Positions 56,551-64,000 of a DNA stretch of 64,000 nucleotides are shown here, one piece after another. Positions within the stretch are counted from its first letter, which is position 1, and every line of letters starts with the position of its first letter. The notes under the pieces were generated by a model, which was not told the DNA's origin, searched no databases, and worked only from the letters and a program-made list of their open reading frames with translations. The DNA is from Channallabes apus (lineage: Eukaryota; Chordata; Actinopteri; Siluriformes; Clariidae), in the NCBI GenBank assembly GCA_030522415.1, contig CM060112.1:835001-899000 (forward strand), written 5' to 3'. A program made the translations under genes and the position numbers.

Positions 56551-59500
56551 AATGTCTAAGCTGTATAAGGGGGCGGGGCATGGCATGACACAGTAATCAC
56601 TGTAGGGATGTCTCGTTATCTGTTCTGGAGATCAAATGTTTTTATATCAATAATGTTTTAATAGTCAAGTGGGAGTAGAATAGGTGTATATGACATTATG
56701 ACATTCGTTAACGTTGTGTGTGTGTGTGTGTGTGTGTGTGTGACAGATCAAGGAGGACTCAGTGGTCTGGGTGCTGATGGTGAGTCTCCGACTCAGACAC
56801 GAAATCAGGGATCACGTGTTGATCTGCCGTCTAACGCCGTGGTGAGAGGAATGAGTCGTGGACAGAGCAGGTCCAGCATGATGGAGACGGCAGACGGTAC
56901 TGAGACTGTGTTTCTCTACAGTATGTGTGGGTCTGTCTGCGTCTCTGCCTGAGTGTCTGGATTTTTGTCTGATTCTCTGTCTGAGAGTCTGTCTCGGTCA
57001 CTGTCTCACTGTCTGTCTCAGTGTCTGTCTCTGTCTCACTGTCTGTCTCGGTCTCTGTCTCAGTGTCTGTCCTCATTGTCTGTCTCAGTGTCTGTACGAG
57101 TGTCTGTCTGGGTTTCTGTCTGAGAGTCCGTCTCGGTCTCTGTCTCACTGTCTGTCTCACTGTCTGTCTCACTGTCTGTCTCTGTCTCACTGTCTGTCTC
57201 GGTCTCTGTCTCACTGTCTGTCTCGGTCTCTGTCTCAGTGTCTGTCCTCACTGTCTGTCTCAGTGTCTGTCTCTGTCTCATTGTCTGTCTCGGTCTCTGT
57301 CTCAGTGTCTGTCCTCACTGTCTGTCTCAGTGTCTGTACGAGTGTCTGTCTGGGTCTCTGTCTGAGAGTCCGTCTCGGTCTCTGTCTCACTGTCCATCTC
57401 GGTCTCTGTCTCAGTGTCTGTCCTCACTGTCTGTCTCACTGTCTGTCTCACTGTCTGTCCTCACTGTCTGTCCTCACTGTCTGTCTCGGTCTCTGTCTCA
57501 CTGTCTGTCCGAGTGTCTGTCTGAGAGAATATTTATTTGTCTGAGCTTTTGAGTCTCAGTCTCTGTCTCAGAGTTTAAGTATTTGTTTTAGTGTCTGTCT
57601 ACATGTCTGAGTCTCTGTAGTGTTTAAAAATAAACCTATTTCATAAATGGAAAAAATAATGATTACTGATGCCAATTAGACATAATAATCAGACCAATAC
57701 TGTATGACCATTTGACCAATCGATGGACTGCGCTGTTTTCAGCCCCACCCACATTTCCCAGCTCTGTTCACCTGACACCTGGATCAGAAGCCACACTAAA
57801 CTCAGTGCAGCTCGTGTGTCGTTGGAAATAATGACAGGATGTCGGTAAAATGGTTAAAGAATGCTATCTCAGTTACATTAGTGGAAACATTATGATGCAA
57901 CAGCTTTTACTGTTGTCATGGTAACCATTGAACGTGGTAAATAATGCACTGAAGCTTACTGTATGTTTGTTTATAATGCACAGTATAAATGGACAGGTTT
58001 ATGTCTGATATTGATGACAGTTGGTTGATAACACACACAGAGTGACATTCGTTTATTAATCAATAATGTTTTTTTCTTTCTTTTTCCTTTCCACTCTTTT
58101 TCCACGTGTGTCATGCTGCTTTTCATTGCTTTTCTCTGTTAGTGAGAAGAGTGGGGAAAGGTAATGCTTAGATGTAACCACGCCCTGCAGTTAGGTCTTG
58201 ACCCTTGGTCTGCTTTCAGTGTGTGTGTCTGTGCGTGTGTGTGTAGACTGATGTGCAGGTGTGTGTTGATGCACTCCTGTAGAATCGCTCCTTCCTTTTA
58301 TTCCCTCTATCTTCCTGCTCCAGGGTCCTCATTTATCAGTGGTGCACACACACTCTAACCCGTACAACATCGGATGTTTCAAAAGAGTGTGTTTGTTGTT
58401 ATGCAAAAAATGACATCTTAGCACATGAAAATATCTTAAATATGAGAAAATGTCCAAATGACTTCCAAGTTTACTTCAATTTGTAGACTTCAAAGAGAAA
58501 CTGAACAAATAATATCTATGTGTTTGAATACAATCCATGGCACTGATTGATTTTTAACAGTCTGAGACCGGCTGTCCTTGTGTTCTCTGTTAAACCCCAA
58601 CAATTTTAAAGATGTGAATAATACGCATAAAGTCAGTGTGAAGATATAAATGAAGAATAATAGAGGGACTAAAGCAGAGCCTTGAGGGACACCATAATAT
58701 ATATTTTTTGCTTGTTTTAGGATGTCACTTATGTCACTAATAAACTGATTACAGTATAAAATCAGAAAAGAACTTGTCCAAACTCATCTTATCGTTTGCT
58801 AGTGTGTGAAATCTTAATGTTGTATGTGAGATAAATGAGGTCCCTGGTCTTTAGACACCTCAATGGGGACGTTCCAAAGTTATGAAATCATCTGGAGCAG
58901 GACTGCAACAGTGAGGAACGTGTGTGTGCTCTGGTCATGCCCTGCTTGGCTGAGTCAGGATTGTGTTTGAGTATTTGTGTTTGTGTGCTTGTCTGTATCA
59001 CCCCTCACCTGCCTGGTCCTGGTCCTGGTCTAGGTGTTCCTGTGTCCAGTCGTGTCTCCACTAAGATCCAGCAGCTTCTCAACACGCTGAAGCGACCCAA
59101 ACGACCTCCACTGAGCGAGTTCTTCCTGGATGACCAAGAGGAGATTGTAGAAGGTGAGGCTTCAAGTTCACAGCACTCCAGTCCTCAGGCTGTGTTACAG
59201 TGGGAGCCACGTCAAACAGCCGCCTGGAGCATGACTGCTCCGTGGCAGTTCCATGAAGGCTTCGTGCATGGAATGTGATCCCCCGCGATGACGCAGTTAA
59301 CGATGCCCCGCCCCATAAACGCCCCCATGCGCTTTCTAAAAAGATGGTTGCAATGCCGTATAATTCCGCCAGATGGAGCATTGACTGGCACAGTTAACTG
59401 CAGTGTCCAGGAAACCCAATACCGTATCTTTAATATACAGACAGTTCTTGTATTGTCAACATAGTTTCATAAATAGATGAAAAAACAACAACAACAAACC

Positions 59501-60146
59501 GATTAATAAAACAGATTTGTTAAATCACTCAATACATAACCCATGATGATTATGCTATTTATTATTTAATAATGAATTAATAAAATTAGTTAGTGAAATA
59601 TTTTTAAGACATCCTGAAATGATCCTTAAAGACACGGTAGCGGCTGTAATTTGTCTATACCGATCATTGTAGGTACGGAATAAAAACGCAGGCTACGTAC
59701 AGTATTTTATATTACTGTGTATTTTACCCCGTTCCATTTAATATACTGATAGATAATATTTTGCTGCAAAGTAAAGCTCAAACGTCTGCTTGGGTTTGTT
59801 TTCGTTATATTTTTGATGATGTTTTCGCTGATTTTTTCACTGATAGTCTACAAGTGGCATAAGAGGCAATTAATGGCGCATGCAACCTGGAACAAATATC
59901 TGCCCATATGGATCAGTATTTCTTTAGTCATTTAATCATGCATAATGTGCCCCCGTCAAAAGATCTGATGGGGCATTAATCACTTATCACAACTGTGAAT
60001 GGATGCGGCAGCAGACACATTAAATCCCCATAAACACTTGGAGACAATAGTAAAAAAGTTCCAGAGGGTTAGCGCCTGTTATACTAATGTATTTTTACAG
60101 ATTTTTTTTTTTACTGCTTATATTTCGTTGGGTTTTACGCAATTTC

Positions 60147-60177
<31 letters not shown>

Positions 60178-61757
60178 GTTACTATACAGTAAGGCCAGGT
60201 AAAAACAGTGCTTGAACATGATGCCCCCCTCCCCCCACCCCGTGTTGTCTGGTCTAGAACGGCGCTGCCTCTGACCGTCTTTTGTCTTGTAAATGAGTAT
60301 TCTCACTCACCTTCCAATCCCCCCAGCGCACACACTCTGTTTGTACTGTAAACTGTACTGTAACTGTGTTTGCTAGGGCACTTGGTTATACACAGTACTT
60401 TAATGTATGGAACACTTACTTAACTTACTGGTTTGGTTTAAATATCGCTTATTACCTTATTCAACAAAATAAATTCATTATTAACGTATTGAAGTATTTT
60501 AGTTAAGGACAAAAACTGTGCTTGTGTTTAGAACTGCTGAACAGCCGAAAACACACACACACACCCATCCCCCCGCCAAAAACACACACACACACAGAGC
60601 AATTAACACCATGTCATACTCAGGAGTGGAAGGTGAGAAACCTCAATGGAGAATACCAAGTTTGTCGTTGCTCTTTTGGAGTTCTTAAAACCCAAAACAT
60701 TTATTTATACTGAGAAAAAATTATTATGGGTCACAATCACAAACACATATAATCAAGTGTTTAACTGGTTTCATTTGTTTCTATGATCAATAATTATTAT
60801 TATTATTATTTTCAGCCCAACTCTTTGACTATTTAAAACAAAGTTGTGTCCCATTTTTTGCCCATTGAAGTTGTTGGTTCAACTAAACAATTTTTAAATA
60901 CCCAAACAATCCCCCAAAATTAAAACACGCAAAACATGACTTTAACAATTCAATTTATTCTTCCAAAACTAGTCAAAGTTAAAACAGTAATTTATATAAA
61001 ACAGATGAATACATGTTGTCTTTTTGCTTAAAGTTCATTAAACTACCCGGATACACCAGCTGCTTATAAGTCTCTATCTATAGTCCTTTTACATTAAAGT
61101 ATTAATTTTTCAAATATCAAAACTATTAAACATGGAACAGTTGAAGTCTTTGTTTCCCCCAAAGTACTGTATCAGACATTTTGCAGTTCTATGTTCAGAA
61201 TATACAGTAGACCTGATCAAACATCATTCTAAAGCTGTCGGACTGTGACGTCATCCCTCCTACAGCTCCCTCAACAGCTTGTTCAGGCTCCTCCAGTCCT
61301 GTAGCTCCAAAAGTCCAGCCGTCAGCCGTCTGACCTCCCAATCCTCCACAGCGGAGCTCTGCTTAAAGACAACAGGAGAATTTAGTCAAGACAGATAAAC
61401 TTCACAGAACATCTAGTTCTAATAAAAATAATATATATTAATAAACCTATTTACCACAGAGTGTGTAAAACACTGCTTTGGGGATTCTGTAATGTAAATA
61501 AACTGCCTGTGCTAATGTTAACCAGTGAACAGTGTTAGTGTTAACCAGTGAACAGTGTTAGTGTTAACCAGTGAACAGTGTTAGTGTTAACCAGTGAACA
61601 GTGCTAGTGTTAACCAGTGACTGTCTGTATTATCGTCTGCATTAAATTAACCGGGAATTTACTTAATGCGCTTCTCATACAAATAAGTTTAAGTGATATA
61701 ACACTCGTATATGAGCATTAGTTCATCCCTGAAGCCAAACTATAACTTACTGAAGCC

Positions 61758-61791
<34 letters not shown>

Positions 61792-62729
61792 CCCCCCTCC
61801 TCCTCCTCCTCCTTAACTGATAAACACTTCAGTGTTGTTATTCAGCTCTTTAACTAAGCGCTCGCGCTACCGCGGAAAGTCCCGGACAAAGTGTATAAAA
61901 TATAAACCGGGTTATGAGCGTTACTAGCTCCTGTACAGCTCCCCTCAGTCTGTGTCCCTCATCAACTGCATCACATTATATTACAGTCACAGAAATAACC
62001 TGCAGATTAACTCTTAACCAGAGAATAAATAAGCGCTGAATTTATCCAGACAGCACGCGGTGAGATTCTCTCAGTATTTACAGAGAACACAAACACTCTT
62101 CATCGGGTAGTGCAGCTCTTGTAATAGGGACATTAATAGTATTGTCGAAGCTTGAGCATGTTTTTGAGTTAAAGTGGAGTGACATTGTGAGTGTGTGACA
62201 CTGACAGTAAGCTGTAATATTAACTCCAGACTTGGTAAACAGATCATTAAGTTCTCTAAAGTCACATCTGACCGCTGCTGCTGCTGCCAGTGATATTTAA
62301 AACAGCCAATAAAAAACTAAACTGGGAAATAAACTGTAAACTACCACAAACACATTTTATAAAATAAAACATCACTTACCACGAATAGTCCGTTAAGCCG
62401 CCATCTTCACTTCTGTAGTTTGGCAGCGTCAGTTCGGCGGGGGTGGAGGCGGGTTGTTAAAATCACGTGATTGCAACTCAGCGCAGCTGGCTTGTTTTAA
62501 TGTGTTCTTGAGAACGAAGCGCCATCTAGTGGTGGAACCAGGTAAATGAATAAATAGGGCTTGAATGGGCGTATTTACTGTGAAATCTTGACACGCCTTT
62601 CGGCCAGAAAAGGGAGGGGGGATTACGGCGTGCAAAGGCCATTCACACGCCATTCACACTTCAGCCACACTGTCGCGGCTATTTGGTGTGGCTCCCACTG
62701 TATAATTTCCTTACGGCGAAAGTCTCTAA

Positions 62730-62784
<55 letters not shown>

Positions 62785-63866
62785 AAATATACAACATATA
62801 AATGCTTGGTCTAGTTTTATACAAACATGTTTGTTTGCTTGGACGCTTCTCCTACAGTCCCACGGCAGGACCCTAACACCCCGAGGCCAGAGGGCCGTCA
62901 GATAATCCCAGTGAAGGGTGAGCCACTGGGCGTAGTCAGTAATTGGCCTCCCGCCCTGCAGGCTGCGCTGGCACGGTGGGGTGCCACTCAAGGCAAAAGC
63001 CCTGCCCTCACCACCCTGGACATTACAGGCAAACCTCTCTACACTCTCACATACGGTAAAAGGAAATAATTACATTTTGAGAAAACCTGAAAATGGTAGA
63101 ATTAAAGCTGTGATTTTTTGTTTTCATATCAGGTTGGTGTGTAAGGTTTGCTGAAGTTTCATCTCATGTTCCTGCAGCTTGTTCTCTAGAACTGCTTGGT
63201 GGAATTATTAAATCGATTAAATGTTAAATAAAATGACATTTATTTTAATCTGATATTTGGCTGATCCAGGTTACAGACTTTCCCACCCAGGGTAAGATGC
63301 TTGGTCATAATGCTTGGTCATAGTAATAAATCAGTATTTGTTGTGTGTTTTCAAGGGAAACTGTGGAGTCGTAGTGTTAAACTGGCCTACACTCTTCTGA
63401 ACAAACTGGGAACCAAGAACGAGCAGGTGATCAAGCCTGGAGACCGGGTGAGCAAAAGCACTGTGTGATTTAAAATCGAATATATTTGGAGAATCAAATT
63501 AGAAATCTCTGAAAAAACTAGAAACCAAACTCTGTCATCATCAGGTGATTATTTTTTTTTATGCAAAATATTAATGCAAATATTTGCAAAAAAATATTTT
63601 TGTCACTGGAGTGGGTTGTGAAAGTTAATATCATGTCCTGTGTTATAATGAAAATATAAAATAGTTTATTTATTCATGAATATATTTTTTAAAACTTTAA
63701 TCCCTGGAACTGTGTTATGTTGAGCTGCTTATGGTGACCTGCTGTTACTCCCCAGGTGGCATTGGTGTACCCTAACAGTGACCCTGGCATGTTCTGGGTG
63801 GCATTTTATGGCTGTTTGCTTGCAGAGGTTATTCCTGTGCCAATAGAGGTGCCACTGTCCCGCAAG
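44103..63866 (+). CDS. dip2b: dip2b, disco-interacting protein 2 homolog B (5' ten exons; continues beyond the window)
   Basis: Ten exons join in one frame to 454 codons: 44103-44190, 54581-54652, 55526-55681, 56011-56136, 56253-56501, 56747-56896, 59034-59153, 62858-63055, 63356-63447 and 63756-63866. The N terminus has the DMAP1-binding region ([40 protein letters not shown]). A Ser-rich linker, the invariant [20 protein letters not shown] block and the start of the first of two adenylate-forming (AMP-binding-like) domains follow ([31 protein letters not shown]). Known DIP2 proteins are about 1,570 residues and act in lipid metabolism and neuronal morphology. [10 protein letters not shown] and the TQTQ of exon 2 favour DIP2B over DIP2A/C. 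Introns 1-7 are phase 1. Confidence 0.9.
44191..46419. other. dip2b intron 1, proximal part
   Basis: CpG-rich at first, with CA/TG tracts and a CCT repeat near 44,375-44,400. Open frames around 45,000-46,100 on both strands show no domain or splice structure that I recognise. Confidence 0.5.
46420..46609 (+). promoter_or_regulatory. Cluster of four perfect CArG boxes (CCATATATGG)
   Basis: Identical CCATATATGG decamers stand at 46420-46429, 46492-46501, 46554-46563 and 46600-46609. Three are preceded within about 30 bases by GGGTGTG, the complement of a CACCC (KLF-type) box. CC(A/T)6GG is the SRF binding consensus. The units may descend from a degenerate tandem repeat. Located in intron 1, so a serum-response-type enhancer is possible but unproven. 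Confidence 0.6.
46676..46977. repeat. Group of CA/TG microsatellites
   Basis: (CA)n at about 46,676-46,702 and 46,831-46,881, and (TG)n at about 46,944-46,978. The last two are complementary and only 63 bp apart, so they could form a hairpin. Confidence 0.9.
47160..47405. repeat. Variant TG-rich minisatellite
   Basis: Imperfect units such as GTGAGTGCGTGCGTGTGTGT and GCGTGTTGTGTGAGTGTGTG repeat through about 240 bp. Open frames here are by-products of the repeat. Confidence 0.9.
48476..51541 (-). CDS. L2-A4 ORF2: endonuclease and reverse transcriptase, intact
   Basis: The frame is open for 1,021 codons from the base after the ORF1 UGA (51542-51544) to the stop at 48476. Numbering from the GTG at 51445, the APE endonuclease has LLNIRSL (Asn47), LTETW (Glu74) and GDFNIH (Asp186, Asn188), then [12 protein letters not shown] has [57 protein letters not shown] and [10 protein letters not shown]. 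The C-terminal domain carries [12 protein letters not shown] and [12 protein letters not shown]. The first ATG is codon 203, inside the endonuclease past its catalytic residues, so an ATG start could not give a working protein. Probably translated from the ORF1 side. NHPFI replaces the usual NLPFI. Confidence 0.9.
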   Translation of the reverse strand, partial: QSRAQAREQTDRLNQPSASCIESSLRVHHIETVSVPRSKQKCRKTQKVCFNNLINIKTTNSDHTECAAGTSDLKLGLLNIRSLASKAVIVNEIITDQAFDILCLTETWVKQDEYVALNEASPPGYSYIHQPRLTGRGGGVAIIHNDNLSIVQKHRHKFNSFEILYSNISVLKYIKSAQSIPLIIIYRPPGPYSEFLSEFADFISDLVVSVDKVLIAGDFNIHFENPEDPLRTAFMSILDSVGVNQCVVGPTHKAGHTLDLVIFFGLIIRNVFTIPLSEIISDHYLVSIQVCHSDNVHTAPRYRIKRTFTSTTTQSFISNLPELPTSIRPPSDPTELDQATEYLESTLRCTLDNVAPAKRKIIRDKKLAPWYNDHTRTLKQTARKIERKWRQTKLLVFQIAWKESILNYRKALSVARSTYLSTLIEENKNNPRFLFNTVAKLTRNKTTTEISTTTSCNSEDFMNFFNNKIENIRHKIEALKPNSVIDTDVNLAMSDSNQEYFTPLEENELISLIYSANSSTCILDPIPTHFLKQIVPVITEPLLRIINSSLSIGYVPKSFKVAVIKPIIKKPDLDPCQLSNYRPISNHPFISKILEKIVAEQLCSYLHRNGIHELYQSGFRPHHSTETTLVKVVNDLLLASDQGCVTMLVLLDLSAAFDTIDHAILLHRLENVVGIKDTALSWLRSYLTDRYQYVDLNGDYSACSLVEFGVPQGSVLGPLLFSLYMLPLGNIIRKHGISFHCYADDTQLYVSAKPDEKNHLTKVEQCVQDIRNWMLINFLLLNPDKTEVLVIGPHTARSKILDHTVTLDGLSVPSSTTVKDLGVIIDSSLSFEAHVDNITRIAFFHLRNIAKIRNILSLNDAEKLVHAFITSRLDYCNALLSGCSVRCINKLQLVQNAAARVLTRTRRYEHITPILSSLHWLPVKFRIDFKILLLTYKALNGLVPQYLSELLVSYDPPRLLRSKDAGCLSVPRIMKTTAGGRAFSYKAPKLWNSLPNSVRDSDTVSVFKSRLKTYLFSQAFL
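51542..52456 (-). pseudogene. L2-A4 ORF1 (Cys finger, coiled coil, SGNH domain), one frameshift
   Basis: The likely ATG ([15 protein letters not shown]) is at about 52,448. The N-terminal finger and coiled coil match copy A2, followed by [10 protein letters not shown]. At about 51,950-51,956 a C run is one base longer than in A2 and shifts the frame inside the SGNH domain. The rest ([23 protein letters not shown]) continues in the second frame to TGA 51542. Apart from that base and a 3-base insertion near 51,908 it resembles the intact A2 protein. Confidence 0.85.
52560..52587 (-). promoter_or_regulatory. ETS-CRE-ETS motif group at the L2-A 5' end
   Basis: The minus strand reads GCTTCCTGTTGGTGACGTAG followed by CTTCCTGT: two ETS cores (TTCCTG) around a CRE-type TGACGTA. 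The same group stands at the 5' end of copy A2 (28,675-28,702). Plausible internal promoter of the LINE. Confidence 0.5.
52771..53311. other. dip2b intron 1 sequence without genes
   Basis: Includes a G-rich stretch (52,970-53,120) with repeated GGGTGGGGCTAAGGG- and GGTTAGGGGTGTGGC-like units, a diverged minisatellite. Nothing else recognised. Confidence 0.5.
53312..54050 (-). mobile_element. Degraded Tc1-like transposon
   Basis: On the minus strand the frame 53662-53312 holds [19 protein letters not shown], resembling the second-Asp region of a Tc1-like transposase (usually QDN.P.H), and [10 protein letters not shown], resembling NPIE.LWD..ER. Upstream sequence (about 53,740-54,050) matches the N-terminal half of such a transposase in broken frames. 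No intact ends. Confidence 0.65.
54048..54079. repeat. (TG)n microsatellite
   Basis: About 15 units in dip2b intron 1. Confidence 0.9.
54581..54652 (+). CDS. dip2b: dip2b exon 2
   Basis: 72 nt, phase 1 at both ends. Encodes [20 protein letters not shown] then TQTQ, the core of the DMAP1-binding region. Acceptor CTTCTGTAG, donor CAAA|GTACGA, a weak-looking donor. Confidence 0.9.
55526..55681 (+). CDS. dip2b: dip2b exon 3
   Basis: 156 nt, phase 1 at both ends. Encodes [17 protein letters not shown], a serine run, then [12 protein letters not shown], the conserved SRDERYRS-type motif. Acceptor TGTGAACAG, donor TCAG|GTACTT. A (TG)n tract follows 20 bases downstream. Confidence 0.9.
55957..56184 (+). 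promoter_or_regulatory. Complementary (TG)24 and (AC)23 tracts bracketing exon 4
   Basis: (TG)24 at 55957-56004 ends six bases before exon 4, and (AC)23 at 56139-56184 begins inside the exon 4 donor (GTACACAC). In the pre-mRNA the two can pair over more than 40 bases and close exon 4 into a loop. UG and CA repeats are also binding sites for TDP-43 and hnRNP L. Effect on splicing is inferred. Confidence 0.6.
56011..56136 (+). CDS. dip2b: dip2b exon 4
   Basis: 126 nt, phase 1 at both ends, so skipping keeps the frame. Encodes [35 protein letters not shown] and [22 protein letters not shown] is the stretch that best supports the B paralog. Confidence 0.95.
56253..56501 (+). CDS. dip2b: dip2b exon 5
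   Basis: 249 nt, phase 1 at both ends. Encodes [36 protein letters not shown] and a Gln/Pro-rich tail ending [10 protein letters not shown]. This is the low-complexity linker (compare S-W-IxxSIxGSSTSSSASST in other DIP2 proteins). Donor ATCG|GTGAGT is near consensus. Confidence 0.9.
56747..56896 (+). CDS. dip2b: dip2b exon 6
   Basis: 150 nt, phase 1 at both ends. Encodes [40 protein letters not shown] and MMETAD. Preceded by about (TG)14 and ACAG. An internal near-consensus donor, GATG|GTGAGT, at 56779/56780 is in phase 1 as well and would shorten the exon by 117 nt (39 codons). Confidence 0.9.
56915..57610 (+). repeat. CTGTCT-rich minisatellite in dip2b intron 6
   Basis: About 650 bp of imperfect units such as CTGTCTCGGTCTCTGTCTCA and GTGTCTGTCCTCACTGTCTG. 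Long open frames on both strands are by-products of the repeat. On the transcribed strand it is strongly CU-rich, a potential platform for PTB-type proteins. Confidence 0.9.
58143..58160 (+). CDS. dip2b: Candidate 18-nt in-frame microexon of dip2b
   Basis: AG|TGAGAAGAGTGGGGAAAG|GTAATG. Between exons 6 and 7 (both phase 1) it would replace Gly with VRRVGKG, adding six residues (net VRRVGK) just before [10 protein letters not shown]. An unusually long pyrimidine-rich tract (about 58,070-58,140) precedes it, with several TGC triplets near the acceptor as in SRRM4-dependent neural microexons. No transcript evidence is available here. Confidence 0.5.
58161..59033. other. dip2b intron sequence without recognised features
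   Basis: No exon or transposon end identified. A short stretch near 58,610-58,690 resembles LINE-derived sequence (CTAAAGCAGAGCCTTGAGGG) but is too short to classify. Confidence 0.4.
59034..59153 (+). CDS. dip2b: dip2b exon 7
   Basis: 120 nt, phase 1 at both ends. Encodes [40 protein letters not shown], the most conserved block of the DIP2 N-terminal half. Acceptor GGTCTAG, donor GAAG|GTGAGG. Confidence 0.95.
60541..60598. repeat. Interrupted CA-rich repeat
   Basis: Two (CA)n runs around CCCATCCCCCCGCCAAA. Other CA/TG tracts in this intron lie at about 60,147-60,174 and 61,759-61,788. Confidence 0.8.
60954..62450 (-). other. Possible antisense transcription unit in dip2b intron 7
   Basis: Minus-strand signs of a small spliced gene: GAAGATGGCGGCTTAACGG at 62,390-62,410 (a YY1-type start-site element) followed by a perfect donor GTG|GTAAGT at 62380/62379. 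A terminal exon follows with acceptor TTTAAGCAG (exon from 61,358) and 34 open codons, [20 protein letters not shown] then [12 protein letters not shown], stop TAG 61262-61260. An AATAAA lies at 60959-60954, about 300 bases on. In the first exon the ATG reads only MAA and stops, so a coding start is not identified. I do not recognise the peptide. Confidence 0.35.
61509..61622 (+). repeat. Tandem repeat, 22-23-bp unit, five copies
   Basis: Unit TGTTAACCAGTGAACAGTGT with small variants. No coding capacity. Confidence 0.9.
62737..62782. repeat. (CA)n microsatellite upstream of exon 8
   Basis: About 22 units, 75 bases before the dip2b exon 8 acceptor. Confidence 0.95.
62858..63055 (+). CDS. dip2b: dip2b exon 8
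   Basis: 198 nt, phase 1 at both ends. Encodes [40 protein letters not shown] and [15 protein letters not shown], the entry into the first adenylate-forming domain. The PDPNQPKPEG-type motif of other DIP2 proteins is present as [10 protein letters not shown]. Acceptor TCCTACAG, donor TACG|GTAAAA. Confidence 0.95.
63356..63447 (+). CDS. dip2b: dip2b exon 9
   Basis: 92 nt, phase 1 to phase 0. Encodes [20 protein letters not shown] and [11 protein letters not shown]. Skipping it would break the frame, unlike the upstream exons. Acceptor TTTTCAAG, donor CGG|GTGAGC. Confidence 0.95.
63756..63866 (+). CDS. dip2b: dip2b exon 10
   Basis: 111 nt, phase 0 at both ends. Encodes [20 protein letters not shown] and [17 protein letters not shown], part of the first AMP-binding-like domain. 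In the DIP2 family the next exon starts DAG.QQ; it lies beyond 64,000. Confidence 0.95.
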
Positions 63867-64000
63867 GTAGCCTAACTGTGTGTGTGTGTGTGTTTTATTT
63901 ACATGCCCTTACTACCCACTCTTAAAGTTCACCCTACAGTCCACGCCACAGTCTGCACTGTATTTCACTCTACCATCACACAGTAGCCCCTCCAATATTC

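Larger units (their letters stand above)
59198..62700. mobile_element. Candidate TIR-bracketed element filling most of dip2b intron 7
   Basis: CAGTGGGAGCCACGTCAAAC at 59198 and the reverse complement of 62673-62700 (CAGTGGGAGCCACACCAAAT) form inverted repeats of about 26 bp with three mismatches, ending AGCCGC. Both are flanked by TA (59196-59197 and 62701-62702). No transposase is recognised inside. It may be one large non-autonomous element, or two separate copies of one family in opposite orientation. Confidence 0.45.

Noticed and set aside
56927..57544. A 205-codon open frame in dip2b intron 6
   Set aside because: It is built only from CTGTCT-type repeat units, has counterparts on both strands, and ignores the exon structure. 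A repeat by-product.
1..64000. CRISPR arrays, bacterial operons, ribosome binding sites
   Set aside because: This is vertebrate DNA with spliced genes and retroelements. The direct repeats seen are microsatellites, minisatellites or LTRs without spacer structure.

Overview
The window is nuclear DNA of a vertebrate, almost certainly a ray-finned fish. Short GT-AG exons encode a conserved DIP2B protein, CA/TG microsatellites are very frequent, and the repeats are typical fish ones: L2-like LINEs with GAATT-type tails, Tc1-like DD34E transposons, hAT-like non-autonomous elements, a tRNA-derived SINE, chromodomain Ty3/Gypsy elements and a Gmr1-type Gypsy element. The species cannot be named from the sequence.

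Layout. 1-9,386: no convincing host gene; a TIR element (594-1331), a Tc1 fragment, two hAT-like elements with 8-bp target duplications, a SINE remnant and a solitary L2 3' UTR. 9,387-28,860: one hAT-like element whose ends and target duplication survive but whose body is stuffed with other insertions, in order a Gmr1-type LTR element (9,971-19,128) split by an L2 (12,907-17,900), a minus-strand chromovirus lacking gag (19,129-23,090) and a second L2 (23,091-28,702). 28,861-43,222: Tc1 remnants, a broken L2 carrying a solo LTR, another LINE split by a young intact chromovirus (32,353-37,848), a further LINE fragment and two related Tc1 copies, one inserted in an L2 3' UTR.

43,900-64,000: the 5' part of dip2b on the + strand. 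Ten exons join in frame to 454 codons, covering the DMAP1-binding region, the Ser-rich linker and the start of the first adenylate-forming domain; the gene runs off the right edge. Introns 1-7 are phase 1, which makes exons 2-7 frame-neutral cassettes. Intron 1 holds an almost full-length antisense L2 that split a tRNA-SINE, and four perfect CArG boxes.

Most notable observations: (i) in two L2 subfamilies ORF1 and ORF2 lie in one reading frame separated by a single UGA, and ORF2 has no AUG before its endonuclease active site; (ii) the young chromovirus has a 10-nt match between its predicted RNA 5' end and the site just after its LTR, as in Tf1-type self-priming; (iii) dip2b has a candidate 18-nt in-frame microexon, an exon bracketed by complementary (TG)24 and (AC)23 tracts, and a uORF overlapping its start codon; (iv) an antisense transcription unit with a YY1-type start and poly(A) signal may lie in dip2b intron 7. 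All similarity statements come from reading the sequence; no database search was run.
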